Shown here one piece after another: positions 25,116 through 34,288 of a stretch of 64,000 nucleotides of DNA. A model generated the notes under the pieces. It made no database searches and was not told the DNA's origin. It was given only the letters and a program-made list of their open reading frames with translations. The position numbers and the translations under genes are program-made. The first letter of the stretch is position 1, and every line of letters starts with the position of its first letter. The DNA is from Anaerobacterium chartisolvens (lineage in GTDB: Bacteria; Bacillota; Clostridia; Acetivibrionales; DSM-27016): positions 62,001-126,000 of the forward strand of contig NZ_QPJT01000010.1 in NCBI RefSeq assembly GCF_003337415.1, given 5' to 3'.

Positions 25116-27038
25116 CTAATCCAACTGTCTAAGCCATACCTCGGCACATGCGTCGCTTGGCATACGCCAATCCCCCCTCGGCGAAAGGCTGATTGTGCCC
25201 ACCTTGGGGCCGTCAGGAAGGCATGACCGCTTAAACTGCTGGCTAAAGAACCTTTTATAAAATACCTTAAGCCATTTTTTAATCACCTCCGGCCTATATG
25301 AATTGCCGAAGGCCTGCTCCGCAAGGAACAGTATCTTAAGCGGAGGAGCACCGTACCTCATCATATGATAGAGGAAAAAATCATGTAGCTCATAAGGCCC
25401 CACTATGTCCTCCGTTTTTTGTTTTATTTCTCCCGACTTGTCCGGCGGGAGAAGCTCCGGGCTTATGGGAGTGTCCAGCACCTTGCGCAGCACATTTGAG
25501 GTTCTCTCATCCACTACATTTTCAGCGGCCCACAGCACCAGAAACTTTACAAGCGTTTTTGGAATGCTGCAGTTAACGGCATACATTGACATGTGATCTC
25601 CGTTGTAGGTACACCACCCAAGCGCAAGCTCGGATAAATCTCCCGTGCCTATGACCAGCCCCCCAATTTTGTTTGCCATATCCATAAGTATCTGCGTTCT
25701 CTCACGCGCCTGAACATTTTCATAGGTTATGTCAAGAATTTCGGCATCATGCCCTATGTCCTTAAAATGCTGCAGGCAAGCAGGTCTTATATCAACCTCT
25801 CTTATGCCGACCCCCATTGTGTCCATAAGCTCTATCGAATTGTTGTATGTGGCATTTGTTGTCCCAAAGCCCGGCATGGTTACGGCAATAATGTTTTTCC
25901 TCGGAAGCCCCAGCATGTCAAAGGTTTTTACCGTTACCAGCAGCGCAAGCGTGGAGTCCAGTCCTCCCGAAATACCTATAACGGCATATTGGGCTGCCGT
26001 ATGCCTGTATCTTTTCGCCAGCCCCGAGGTCTGTATGGAAAATATTTCGCTGCACCTCTCATCCCTCTTTTCAGGGCTGGAGGGCACAAAGGGGAGCGCA
26101 TCTACCGCCCGCTCAAGCCGCTCTAAATCCAAATCTCTCAGCTTAAAGTCTATAAACCTGTAATCGGGCTTTTGCTGCAGCTCCATAAAGCTTGTGTTTT
26201 TGCACCTGTCATTTAAAAGCCTTTGAACGTCTATTTCAGCACAAATAAGCTGGTCCTCATCGCAAAATCTTTCCGACTCCGACAGTATCGTTCCATATTC
26301 GGATATCAACGCGTGTCCTCCGAAAACCACGTCTGTGGTGGATTCATAAATTCCCGCCGAAGTGTATACATACCCCGCAAAGCACCTTGCAGACTGCTGC
26401 CTTACCAACTGTCTCCTGTATTCATACTTGCCTATAACCTCATTGCTTGCAGACAAATTAAATAAAATGGACGCGCCGCAGACAGCCTGATATGAGCTTG
26501 GCGGCACCGGCACCCACAAATCCTCGCATATCTCTATTCCAAAGCAAATACCCCCGTCATTTTCGTCCCGGAACAAAAGATCGGTGCCGAAGGCTGCTTG
26601 CCTCCCTAAAAGCCTTATGCTGCTGGTCAAAGCCTTACTACCCGGCGCAAACCACCTTTCCTCATAAAACTCGCTGTAGCCCGGTATATAAGCCTTAGGC
26701 ACTATTCCCAGAATTTCGCCCTTTAAGATTACCGCAGCACAGTTAAAAATCTGGCTGTCTGCACGAATGGGCAAGCCAACTATTGATACGATATTTTTAT
26801 CCCGCGTCTCGGAAATTATACGCTCCAACTGCGTAAGGCACTCTTCTAAAAGCATTTCCTGATGAAAAAGATCCCCGCATGTATACGCCGATATGCACAG
26901 CTCGGGAAAAACAACAATTTGTGATTCCTTTTCATATGCCCTTGCAATAAGTTCAATTATCTTTTCTGCATTATATGCGCAGTCTGCCACCCTAAGGCCC
27001 GGCACTGCGGCAGCCACCCTTATAAACCCATAGTCCAT
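25116..27038 (-). CDS. nadE: Glutamine-dependent NAD+ synthetase NadE
   Basis: NadE amidates nicotinic acid adenine dinucleotide to NAD+, using ammonia released from Gln. The 640-residue protein has an N-terminal nitrilase-type glutaminase domain (about 1-290; catalytic Cys expected in FGIEICEDLWVP) and a C-terminal synthetase domain with the PP-loop SGGLDS at residue 357 and the motif IGTGDLSELALGW. This is the long, glutamine-using form. The ATG at 27038 follows GGGTGA and starts MDYGFIRVAAAVPGL, matching the family N-terminus. It is monocistronic between the tRNA promoter and the LysM-GH18 gene. Confidence 0.96.
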   Translation of the reverse strand: MDYGFIRVAAAVPGLRVADCAYNAEKIIELIARAYEKESQIVVFPELCISAYTCGDLFHQEMLLEECLTQLERIISETRDKNIVSIVGLPIRADSQIFNCAAVILKGEILGIVPKAYIPGYSEFYEERWFAPGSKALTSSIRLLGRQAAFGTDLLFRDENDGGICFGIEICEDLWVPVPPSSYQAVCGASILFNLSASNEVIGKYEYRRQLVRQQSARCFAGYVYTSAGIYESTTDVVFGGHALISEYGTILSESERFCDEDQLICAEIDVQRLLNDRCKNTSFMELQQKPDYRFIDFKLRDLDLERLERAVDALPFVPSSPEKRDERCSEIFSIQTSGLAKRYRHTAAQYAVIGISGGLDSTLALLVTVKTFDMLGLPRKNIIAVTMPGFGTTNATYNNSIELMDTMGVGIREVDIRPACLQHFKDIGHDAEILDITYENVQARERTQILMDMANKIGGLVIGTGDLSELALGWCTYNGDHMSMYAVNCSIPKTLVKFLVLWAAENVVDERTSNVLRKVLDTPISPELLPPDKSGEIKQKTEDIVGPYELHDFFLYHMMRYGAPPLKILFLAEQAFGNSYRPEVIKKWLKVFYKRFFSQQFKRSCLPDGPKVGTISLSPRGDWRMPSDACAEVWLRQLD

Positions 27039-27182
27039 AAAATCACCCGTTTTAGTAGAAGTTATTTTTAAGTTTACCACAAAGGCAGCCACAGTTCCAT
27101 TTTATTTTTCATTCCATTTAACTCGTAATTTAGATGTACAAGGGACTATATGAAATAAAATTCCTATACTGCGCAAATTTAT

Positions 27183-28472
27183 TCATCTTATTAATTTTAC
27201 TATATTAAACATGTTGTCTAAGACATACCAATTTTGCGGGAAATCCATACCAAGCACCCAGTAGCTCACCCCTCTTAAGCCCAATTCGCTTGCAAGTCTG
27301 AACTTGGCCTCAATGCTTCTGGCATCCTCAAACCATACCTCATGCCTCGTGCCGTCATTATCGGTATAGTTAAAATGAGGAGCTTGGGTTTTTACGTCAT
27401 ACAGAATGCTTTGATTGTATCTCGCCGCCAGCTCTACGGCGTATACCGGGCTTATGCTCCTGGCCCACGGCCCTCCCTCTACATACGGCAGCTTCCAGTC
27501 ATAGCCGTACAGAGGGATGCCCATCATGATTTTATTGCTCGGCATGACGGAAACAGCATATTCCAGTACCTCTCTCACCTTGTCTATAGGCGCAACGGCA
27601 TACGGCGGCCCACCCGACCACCCCCATTCATACGTCATTATAATTACAAAATCGACGATCTCTCCATGGGCCTTATAGTCATGTGCTCCATGCCACACAC
27701 CCGTCTGGTAGTCGGAGGTCTTGGGAGCAAGTGCCGTGGAAACGTAGAAGTTTTGCGCATGAAGTGCATTTGTTACCCTTCTTAAAAAGCTGTTATAAAG
27801 CTCCCTGTCCTCAGGCGGTATCCTTTCAAAATCTATATTGATGCCGTAATAGCCCTTATTCCTCATAACCTCGGTTACATTCCTTATCAAGGAATCCTGT
27901 ATGCTTTCACTTCTAAGTATTGCGCGGGCAATGTCACTGTCAAAATTTCCGTCTCTGAAATTGGTGATTACCATTAAAGGGGCCACTCTGTACTGCCTTG
28001 CAGCCTGTATGGCAGCGTTGTCATTAATGCTGTTTAAGGTGCCGTCCATGCTGACCTGATAGCTGAACGGGCTTAAATATGTAAGATGCCTTCCCACCTC
28101 ATTTACACGCCTTGCCCCGGCCTCATCCGTTGTAGGCTCAATATACGCGTTAACCTCTATATACCCATAATTTTTGTAAGGCTGTGGTATTCTAAGAACC
28201 ATTCCGGGATATATGACATATGGGTACACAAGCCTGTTTAATTCTATAATGCTGCCGTACGGAATATTAAACCTTCTGCCTATTGACCACAGAGAATCTC
28301 CGACCGCAACAGTGTATGGTCTTTCTGTAGTCGGCATTACCAAAGCCTGACCCACTACCAGATTGGGAAGCTGCTGCAAACCGTTTATAGCGGTGATTCT
28401 TTCTGCAGACACCCCGTATTTCCGGGATAAAAGCCAAACGGTATCCCCGGATTGTACAATATGTATAATCAA
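27183..28472 (-). CDS. LysM-GH18 spore peptidoglycan hydrolase, YaaH/SleL type
   Basis: A 429-residue protein with two LysM peptidoglycan-binding modules (residues about 1-45, IIHIVQSGDTVWLLSRKYG; and 50-97, YTVAVGDSLWSIGRRFN), followed by a GH18 catalytic domain. The active-site strand reads YYGINIDFERI, which keeps the catalytic Glu and the preceding Asp of the DxxDxDxE motif, as in the YaaH/SleL branch. Homologues are cortex-lytic N-acetylglucosaminidases that act on germinating spores; lack of a signal peptide is normal for them. The TTG at 28472 was chosen because AGGAG lies 9 bases upstream; an earlier TTG abuts that site. Confidence 0.9.
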   Translation of the reverse strand: MIIHIVQSGDTVWLLSRKYGVSAERITAINGLQQLPNLVVGQALVMPTTERPYTVAVGDSLWSIGRRFNIPYGSIIELNRLVYPYVIYPGMVLRIPQPYKNYGYIEVNAYIEPTTDEAGARRVNEVGRHLTYLSPFSYQVSMDGTLNSINDNAAIQAARQYRVAPLMVITNFRDGNFDSDIARAILRSESIQDSLIRNVTEVMRNKGYYGINIDFERIPPEDRELYNSFLRRVTNALHAQNFYVSTALAPKTSDYQTGVWHGAHDYKAHGEIVDFVIIMTYEWGWSGGPPYAVAPIDKVREVLEYAVSVMPSNKIMMGIPLYGYDWKLPYVEGGPWARSISPVYAVELAARYNQSILYDVKTQAPHFNYTDNDGTRHEVWFEDARSIEAKFRLASELGLRGVSYWVLGMDFPQNWYVLDNMFNIVKLIR

Positions 28473-28657
28473 TATTCTCAACTCCTAAAAGGCATTTTAT
28501 TCTATTATATTCAGCCGCTTTGCATAGGTTCAGTTTCCAGCCAAAGAAAGTTTTATATTACGCTCTTTTAATAACAGCAAATTTTGTATATAATATCTTT
28601 TATGCGGATGCGGATTCTGTTACATGGTATTAATTAACATAAGAGGAGTATATTTAA

Positions 28658-30361
28658 ATGAAAAATATTCCATTGTATGATGTAAGACAAATAGCCAATC
28701 TCAAGGAAATGCTGGAAGGAAGCGCAAAAGCCTTCGGAAGCAAGCCTGCATTTCTGGTAAAAAGCAAGGCGGAAGAGCATTATAAGCCCATAAGCTATCT
28801 TCAGTTCAAGAAGGATGTCGATGCCCTGGGGACAATGCTTGTAAAGCTGGGCCTCAAAGGGAAAAGAATAGCCCTGATAGGTGAAAACCGCTATGAATGG
28901 TGTGTTTCATACCTTGCCTCAATCAATGGAACCGGCACAATAGTTCCTCTTGACAAGGAGCTGCCGTCTAACGAAATAGAGAACCTTATTTCAAGGTCAA
29001 AGTCCAGTGCCATTATATTCTCGGGAAATTACCGAAAGCAAATAGAGGAAATGAATTATGCCTGTCAATACTATATTGATATGGATGCGGCAGAGGACAA
29101 CAAAAACTTCCTCTCTCTTTCCAAGCTGCTTGAGAAGGGCTGCGAGCTTATTGCTTCGGGAGACACATGCTTTACCTCCTCCGAAATTGACAATGGGGCA
29201 CCCGACATATTGCTGTTTACATCCGGCACAACAGATATTTCAAAGGCGGTTATGCTGTCGCACTCAAATATAGCCTCAAACCTTACCGCAATGTGTTCTA
29301 TGCTTTATATAGGTCAGGAGGATATATTCCTTTCTGTCCTGCCCATTCACCATACCTATGAATGCACCTGCGGCTTTCTGTGCCCATTGTACAGAGGCGC
29401 CACCGTAGCCTTTTGCGAGGGCCTCAGACACATACCGAAAAACCTCAAGGAGTCAAAGGCAACGGTAATGCTTGGAGTACCCCTTATTTTTGAAGCGATA
29501 TACAAGCGCATATGGGATCAGGCATCAAAAACCAAAGGGCTGGTTAAAAAGCTCAAGGCTGCTATAAGAGTAAGCAACCTGCTCCGCAGGGTTGGTATCG
29601 ACATTACTAAAAAGCTATTCAGGCAGGTGCATATGAGCTTGGGAGGGAATGTAAGGATATTTATAAGCGGAGCTGCGGCAATAGACCCTATTGTGGCAAA
29701 AGGCTTTCGTGAATTGGGAATACAGTTTGTACAGGGCTATGGCCTTACCGAATGCTCTCCTATAGCGGCACTTAACCGCGATGTTGATTTTAATGACAGC
29801 GCCGCCGGAATACCTCTCCCCAATCTTCAGATAAGAATAGATAACAAGGGACAGGATGGTGTAGGAGAGATAGTTGTTAAGGGGCCCAGTGTGATGCTTG
29901 GGTATTTTGACGATACCGAGCAGACAGGCTCACCCAAAGGCATAATCGACGGGTGGTTTCATACGGGAGACCTCGGCTATATGGACGAAGAAAGCTTTTT
30001 ATATATTACCGGGCGTAAGAAAAACGTAATTGTCACCAAAAACGGTAAGAACATATACCCCGAGGAAATAGAGACATTGATAAACAGGATACCTCTGGTG
30101 AAGGAATCCATTGTCTACGGCAAAAACGATTCCGATTCCGCAGATTTAACAGTAGCCGCCATTGTGGTTCCCGACATGGATAAAATTAATGAGGCTTTTG
30201 AAGGAAATCCCTTGTCTCACGAGGATATATATAATATGATACAAAGTGATATAAAAGCAGTCAACAAAGGGCTGGTGTCCTATAAGCATGTAAAGCATAT
30301 AACCTTAAGGCATGAGGAATTTGCAAAAACCACAACCAAAAAAATAAAAAGATATGTATAA
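28658..30361 (+). CDS. AMP-dependent long-chain acyl-CoA synthetase-like protein
   Basis: A 567-residue ANL-superfamily adenylating enzyme, probably activating a fatty acid to acyl-AMP and acyl-CoA. The structure runs from the large N-terminal domain to a C-terminal lid. Motifs are the A5 loop YGLTECSP, GWFHTGDLGYMDEESFLYITGRKK and a terminal TKKIKRYV with the catalytic Lys region. The phosphate-binding loop is unusual: FTSGTTDISKAVMLSH, where most members have TSGTTGxPKG. The gene has a good AGAGGAG site and is divergent from the LysM-GH18 gene. The cyclophilin gene follows after 30 bp, so they may be cotranscribed. Substrate unknown. Confidence 0.9.
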   Translation: MKNIPLYDVRQIANLKEMLEGSAKAFGSKPAFLVKSKAEEHYKPISYLQFKKDVDALGTMLVKLGLKGKRIALIGENRYEWCVSYLASINGTGTIVPLDKELPSNEIENLISRSKSSAIIFSGNYRKQIEEMNYACQYYIDMDAAEDNKNFLSLSKLLEKGCELIASGDTCFTSSEIDNGAPDILLFTSGTTDISKAVMLSHSNIASNLTAMCSMLYIGQEDIFLSVLPIHHTYECTCGFLCPLYRGATVAFCEGLRHIPKNLKESKATVMLGVPLIFEAIYKRIWDQASKTKGLVKKLKAAIRVSNLLRRVGIDITKKLFRQVHMSLGGNVRIFISGAAAIDPIVAKGFRELGIQFVQGYGLTECSPIAALNRDVDFNDSAAGIPLPNLQIRIDNKGQDGVGEIVVKGPSVMLGYFDDTEQTGSPKGIIDGWFHTGDLGYMDEESFLYITGRKKNVIVTKNGKNIYPEEIETLINRIPLVKESIVYGKNDSDSADLTVAAIVVPDMDKINEAFEGNPLSHEDIYNMIQSDIKAVNKGLVSYKHVKHITLRHEEFAKTTTKKIKRYV

Positions 30362-30391
30362 AGCATATTAATTAAAGAAAGGAAGATTATT

Positions 30392-30913
30392 TTGAGTCAA
30401 AATCCTATAGCATCAATTGAAATGGAAAACGGAGATATTATAAAGGTTGAGCTGTATCCCGATATTGCTCCTAATACCGTAAATAATTTTATTTCCCTTA
30501 TAAAAGAGGGCTTCTATGACGGTCTTATATTTCACAGAGTAATACCCGGCTTCATGATTCAGGGAGGAGACCCTAACGGAAGCGGTACAGGCGGCCCCGG
30601 CTACAGCATAAAGGGAGAATTTTCAGCCAATAACTTTGAAAACAACCTGCTCCATGAAAAAGGCGTAATTTCAATGGCGAGATCCGCGGCTCCAAACTCA
30701 GCCGGTTCACAGTTCTTTATAATGGTTGAAAGCGCACCTCATTTAAACGGACAGTACGCTGCATTCGGAAAGGTAATAGAGGGCATTGAATTTGCAGACA
30801 AAATTGTTGCGGCAGATACCGATTTCAGGGATAAGCCCCGGCAGGATCAGAAAATGAAAAGGGTGACTGTTGACACCTTCGGTATAGATTATGCTGATGT
30901 AGAGAAGCTGTAG
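30392..30913 (+). CDS. ppiB: Cyclophilin-type peptidyl-prolyl cis-trans isomerase
   Basis: A 173-residue cytoplasmic cyclophilin that speeds prolyl isomerisation during folding. The family block FHRVIPGFMIQGGDPNGSGTG includes the catalytic Arg, and SAGSQFFIMVESAPHLNGQYAAFGKV completes the active site. There is no signal peptide. The TTG start at 30392 follows GGAAG. The operon with the acyl-CoA synthetase ends at the terminator at 30958. Confidence 0.95.
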   Translation: MSQNPIASIEMENGDIIKVELYPDIAPNTVNNFISLIKEGFYDGLIFHRVIPGFMIQGGDPNGSGTGGPGYSIKGEFSANNFENNLLHEKGVISMARSAAPNSAGSQFFIMVESAPHLNGQYAAFGKVIEGIEFADKIVAADTDFRDKPRQDQKMKRVTVDTFGIDYADVEKL

Positions 30914-30957
30914 CAGTAAGTTGTCAATATATGCAGGATAAAAAATCAAAAGCAGCG

Positions 30958-30994
30958 GCAGCCATTTGAGGAACCCTCTATGGCTGTCTTTTTT
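30958..30994 (+). terminator. Intrinsic terminator after ppiB
   Basis: GGCAGCCAT and ATGGCTGTC pair around a 14-base loop and are followed by a run of T residues. It lies 45 bp after the ppiB stop and upstream of the ECF-type promoter. Confidence 0.85.
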
Positions 30995-31051
30995 GCCGAT
31001 ATTGACAAATATGCCGTTTAGGTTCGCTGTATTTTTTTTTATTTCCCTTAA

Positions 31052-31077
31052 TGAAACTTTTTAGGTTTATTTTCGTC
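31052..31077 (+). promoter_or_regulatory. ECF sigma (SigW-type) promoter of the ABC operon
   Basis: TGAAAC (31052-31057), a 16-bp spacer and CGTC (31074-31077) match the SigW/ECF consensus architecture closely. The spacer starts TTTTT, as in the candidate promoter of the ECF sigma operon at 22206. It lies 54 bp upstream of the ATPase gene and downstream of a terminator, so it should be the operon's own promoter. Confidence 0.78.
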
Positions 31078-31130
31078 TTTAAATGGTAGCAATTTATATT
31101 TGTACAAATGATTAACGGGGGGTAATAAAT

Positions 31131-31841
31131 TTGGAGGCCATAATTGAGCTTAGCGGAATAAGAAAGGTATACAGGGTGGGAAATGAAAAGGTTGTAGCTC
31201 TGGACAATGTCGATCTTTCCATAGAAAAGGGAGAGCTGTGTTGTCTTCTGGGTACGTCCGGCTCAGGCAAGTCCACTCTTTTAAACCTTATGGCAGGGCT
31301 TGAAAAGCCTACCCGCGGCCAGATACAGATAAAGGATACATATGTAGAGAAGTTGAATGAAAAAAAGCTTGCCGTCTTCAGACAAAATTATATAGGCTTT
31401 GTATTTCAATCCTATAACCTCTTACCCACACTGACCGCACTGGAAAATGTCAGCCTGCCTTTAGCTTTCAAGGGTGTTCCGAGATCAATAAGGGATAAAA
31501 AGGCAAAAGCTATGCTGGAAGCAGTCGGACTGGGCTCTCATTTCAAGCGCAAGCCGTCGCAGATGAGCGGAGGGCAGCAGCAAAGAGTGGGAATAGCGAG
31601 GGCCTTTGTGAGCAGGCCCGAGATTGTTTTTGCAGATGAGCCGACAGGTAATTTAGATTCAAAAACAACCAAGGATGTAATGGGTCTTATTACCGCAATG
31701 GCCCGGCAAAACAGCCAGACGCTTATAATTGTCACGCACGACATAAGCATAGCGGCATATGCCGACAAGATTATACATATACTTGACGGCAATATTGAAA
31801 AAACAGAAATAACTACACCTACAGGGGTTGAAAGGGGTTAA
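31131..31841 (+). CDS. ABC transporter ATPase, MacB/LolD/YknY type
   Basis: A 236-residue ATPase of the MacB/FtsE/LolD branch. Walker A is LGTSGSGKSTLL, the signature is MSGGQQQRVGIARA and Walker B is EIVFADEPTGNLDS, the form typical of mechanotransmission-type transporters. The TTG start follows GGGGGG by 8 bases. It is the first gene of a three-gene operon with an extracellular repeat protein and a MacB-type permease; the next gene begins 2 bp after its stop. The operon layout and ECF promoter recall SigW-controlled yknWXYZ of B. subtilis, which protects against a toxic peptide; an envelope-defence role here is inference. Confidence 0.95.
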   Translation: MEAIIELSGIRKVYRVGNEKVVALDNVDLSIEKGELCCLLGTSGSGKSTLLNLMAGLEKPTRGQIQIKDTYVEKLNEKKLAVFRQNYIGFVFQSYNLLPTLTALENVSLPLAFKGVPRSIRDKKAKAMLEAVGLGSHFKRKPSQMSGGQQQRVGIARAFVSRPEIVFADEPTGNLDSKTTKDVMGLITAMARQNSQTLIIVTHDISIAAYADKIIHILDGNIEKTEITTPTGVERG

Positions 31842-31843
31842 TT

Positions 31844-34288
31844 ATGAAAAGAGGAATATTGAATTTTTTAATGATTTTTGCGATTTTATTTCAAATTACA
31901 GCTTCACAGGTAGTGTTTGCGGATGATCCTTTAAGCATTACTTCTCCGGATATCACAATATCCGGCATTGAGATATCCGGGCGCAGCTCGTCCTCTAATG
32001 ATATAGGAGAGGGAGATAAATTCAGACTGACATTTAAGCTGAACAACAAAAATTCGACAGAGACCTTAAAGAACATATCCGTGGCAATTAACAGCAGTTC
32101 ATCATTTTCACCTGTGGATTCCGGCTCTGTAAAGTTCCTGTCAAAGGATCTGGCTCCGGGAAGCTCCGATGAGGTGATTTTCTATTTACAATACGATGGA
32201 GGAAGCAATACCAAGCTGCCTCTGACTATTAAATACACCCGGGGTGATGGCACAACAGTGTACGAGCAGAGTGATTTCATTGCTATAAGCGGTGCATCAT
32301 CCGGCGGCTCGTCCTCGCCGTCTCCCTCATATCCCTCCGACACAACCAAATACGCTCCTCAGCTTATTGTTGCGGGCGATTCTCTCATTCCTACGGGATG
32401 GGCGGGAGGAAAGCTTTCTTTTTCACTTCCTGTAAGAAACAACAGCAGCTATGCCGCAAAGAACATAGTGATTTCCCCCGTTATAGACGACATCAGCGGT
32501 GGGCTGCTTTCTCTGGATAAGATGAACCTTTCGGTCAATGCCGAAGCTATGAAGGCAAATGAGGTGAGGGAATTCCCCTTCAGCTTTGATATTTCTCCCA
32601 ATGCCGTTGCAAAGGTTTACCCTTTAAAGTTCAGCTTTCAGTATGCAAATGCCTATGGAAATACCTTCACCTCAGAGCAAATTATATATGTAAGAATAGG
32701 AAATGCTCTTAAATCCCCAAGAATTGTTGTGAATTCGGTTGTGACCGATCCATCCTCCATTCAGCCGGGAAACCCCTTCAAGCTTGACATAACCCTTCGC
32801 AATCAGGGGAATACGCCTGCAAAGGATGTAAGAGTATCTCTTACAGGGCTTAAAAACGACGGAATAAGCATTATAGGTTCTACCGACAAAAGGTACATTG
32901 ACGGAATAAACGGAGGAAAGGAGGCCGTCCTCACCTATTCCCTCTCATGCTCTCCAAAGCTGGAAGGCGGCAGCAACGGCCTTACAGCCAAAATTGAATA
33001 TAAGGATGAGTCCAATACAGAACATACTGAGGAAAGCCAGTTTTTCATAAACTCTCTTGGCAGTACTGAGCGGGCAAACGTTGAAATAAGCGGCATTACT
33101 TCCCCCGAGGGAAGTGTGAAGCCCTCGGAGGACTTCCAAATAGCCTTTGACTTACTAAATTCGGGAACCACCGATGCAGTGAATGTCAAGGTAAGCGTGG
33201 CAGGAGACAAGGATATAGTTCCTAAATCCGCCGATACAAAAATTTTGCCCTCCTTAAAAAAGGGTGAGTCACAGAAGCTCGTTTTTACCATGTTTGCCTC
33301 ACAGGATGCCGTTACAAAAAACTATCCGGTTGCAGTCAATGTGGAATATGAAATAGATCAGGCGGGTACAAAGGTAAAGCAGTCGGTCTCGCAGTATGTC
33401 GGCGTGTATGTCGATAACGGGCAGGGTAAATCGGTGCCCAGAATAATTGTAGACAAATACAGCTTTGAGCCGTCACAGATTATAGCAGGAGAAAATTTCA
33501 CGCTTGACATGTCCTTTATGAATACAAGCAAGCAAACCCCGATAGGAAACGTTAAAATTTCCATATCCTCCGACGACGGTATATTTTCACCCGTTGATTC
33601 AAGCAATACCTTTTTCGCAGACAGCATATCTCCTAAAGGCACAATTAAAAGAGATGTTGTTCTCCGACCTAAATCCGATGCCGAATCAAAGCAATATGTA
33701 TTGAGCGTCAATTATGAGTATGAGGATGACAAGGGTAATCCTTACACCTCCAAGGACATAATCAGCATACCTGTTATTCAAACCCCCCGCTTGGTTACAG
33801 GGGAAATTTCCATATACCCTGAAGTCTTTGCAAATCAGCCTGTGCCTATATCCGCAGAGTTTTTCAATATGGGCAAATCTATTTTATACAACCTTATTAT
33901 AAAAGCAGAGGGAGACTTTCAGGTACAGGGCTCATCCTATTTTGTAGGAAACTTTGAGCCTGGAAAAAGCGATATGTTCGATGTAACCGTTGTTGCTGCA
34001 TCAGCCGGAGAGGCTAAGGGAAATATTATTTTCTCATTCGAGGATGCCTCAGGAAAGCCAATGGAAATAAGAAAGGATTTTACAATGAATGTAATGGACA
34101 TGCCCCCGCCGCCGGATATGGAAGGCATGAATCCTGAAAACATGAAGCCTGAAGATGCTAACGGCGGACGCTTAAAGCTTATATTGTTTGCCGCAGGAGG
34201 GCTTGTTCTGTTAGCGGGAATAATTATTGCAACGGTAATTATACGCAGAAAAATCAAGGCAAGGAAGGATTTGATGCTGGATGAATAG
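31844..34288 (+). CDS. Surface protein with CARDB/NEW3-like Ig repeats and C-terminal membrane anchor
   Basis: An 814-residue exported protein. It has a signal peptide (about residues 1-26, ending ...SQVVFA), then about five or six beta-rich repeats of roughly 110-120 residues. Each repeat has motifs such as FKLTFKLNNKNS, FKLDITLRNQGN and FQIAFDLLNSGT, typical of CARDB/COG1361 Ig-like domains. It ends with a Pro/Met-rich linker (MPPPPDMEGMNPENM), one membrane helix (LILFAAGGLVLLAGIIIATVII) and a basic tail. In MacAB-like systems this position is normally held by a membrane-fusion protein such as YknX; this protein could be its functional substitute. It overlaps the permease gene by 8 bp. Confidence 0.85.
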   Translation: MKRGILNFLMIFAILFQITASQVVFADDPLSITSPDITISGIEISGRSSSSNDIGEGDKFRLTFKLNNKNSTETLKNISVAINSSSSFSPVDSGSVKFLSKDLAPGSSDEVIFYLQYDGGSNTKLPLTIKYTRGDGTTVYEQSDFIAISGASSGGSSSPSPSYPSDTTKYAPQLIVAGDSLIPTGWAGGKLSFSLPVRNNSSYAAKNIVISPVIDDISGGLLSLDKMNLSVNAEAMKANEVREFPFSFDISPNAVAKVYPLKFSFQYANAYGNTFTSEQIIYVRIGNALKSPRIVVNSVVTDPSSIQPGNPFKLDITLRNQGNTPAKDVRVSLTGLKNDGISIIGSTDKRYIDGINGGKEAVLTYSLSCSPKLEGGSNGLTAKIEYKDESNTEHTEESQFFINSLGSTERANVEISGITSPEGSVKPSEDFQIAFDLLNSGTTDAVNVKVSVAGDKDIVPKSADTKILPSLKKGESQKLVFTMFASQDAVTKNYPVAVNVEYEIDQAGTKVKQSVSQYVGVYVDNGQGKSVPRIIVDKYSFEPSQIIAGENFTLDMSFMNTSKQTPIGNVKISISSDDGIFSPVDSSNTFFADSISPKGTIKRDVVLRPKSDAESKQYVLSVNYEYEDDKGNPYTSKDIISIPVIQTPRLVTGEISIYPEVFANQPVPISAEFFNMGKSILYNLIIKAEGDFQVQGSSYFVGNFEPGKSDMFDVTVVAASAGEAKGNIIFSFEDASGKPMEIRKDFTMNVMDMPPPPDMEGMNPENMKPEDANGGRLKLILFAAGGLVLLAGIIIATVIIRRKIKARKDLMLDE

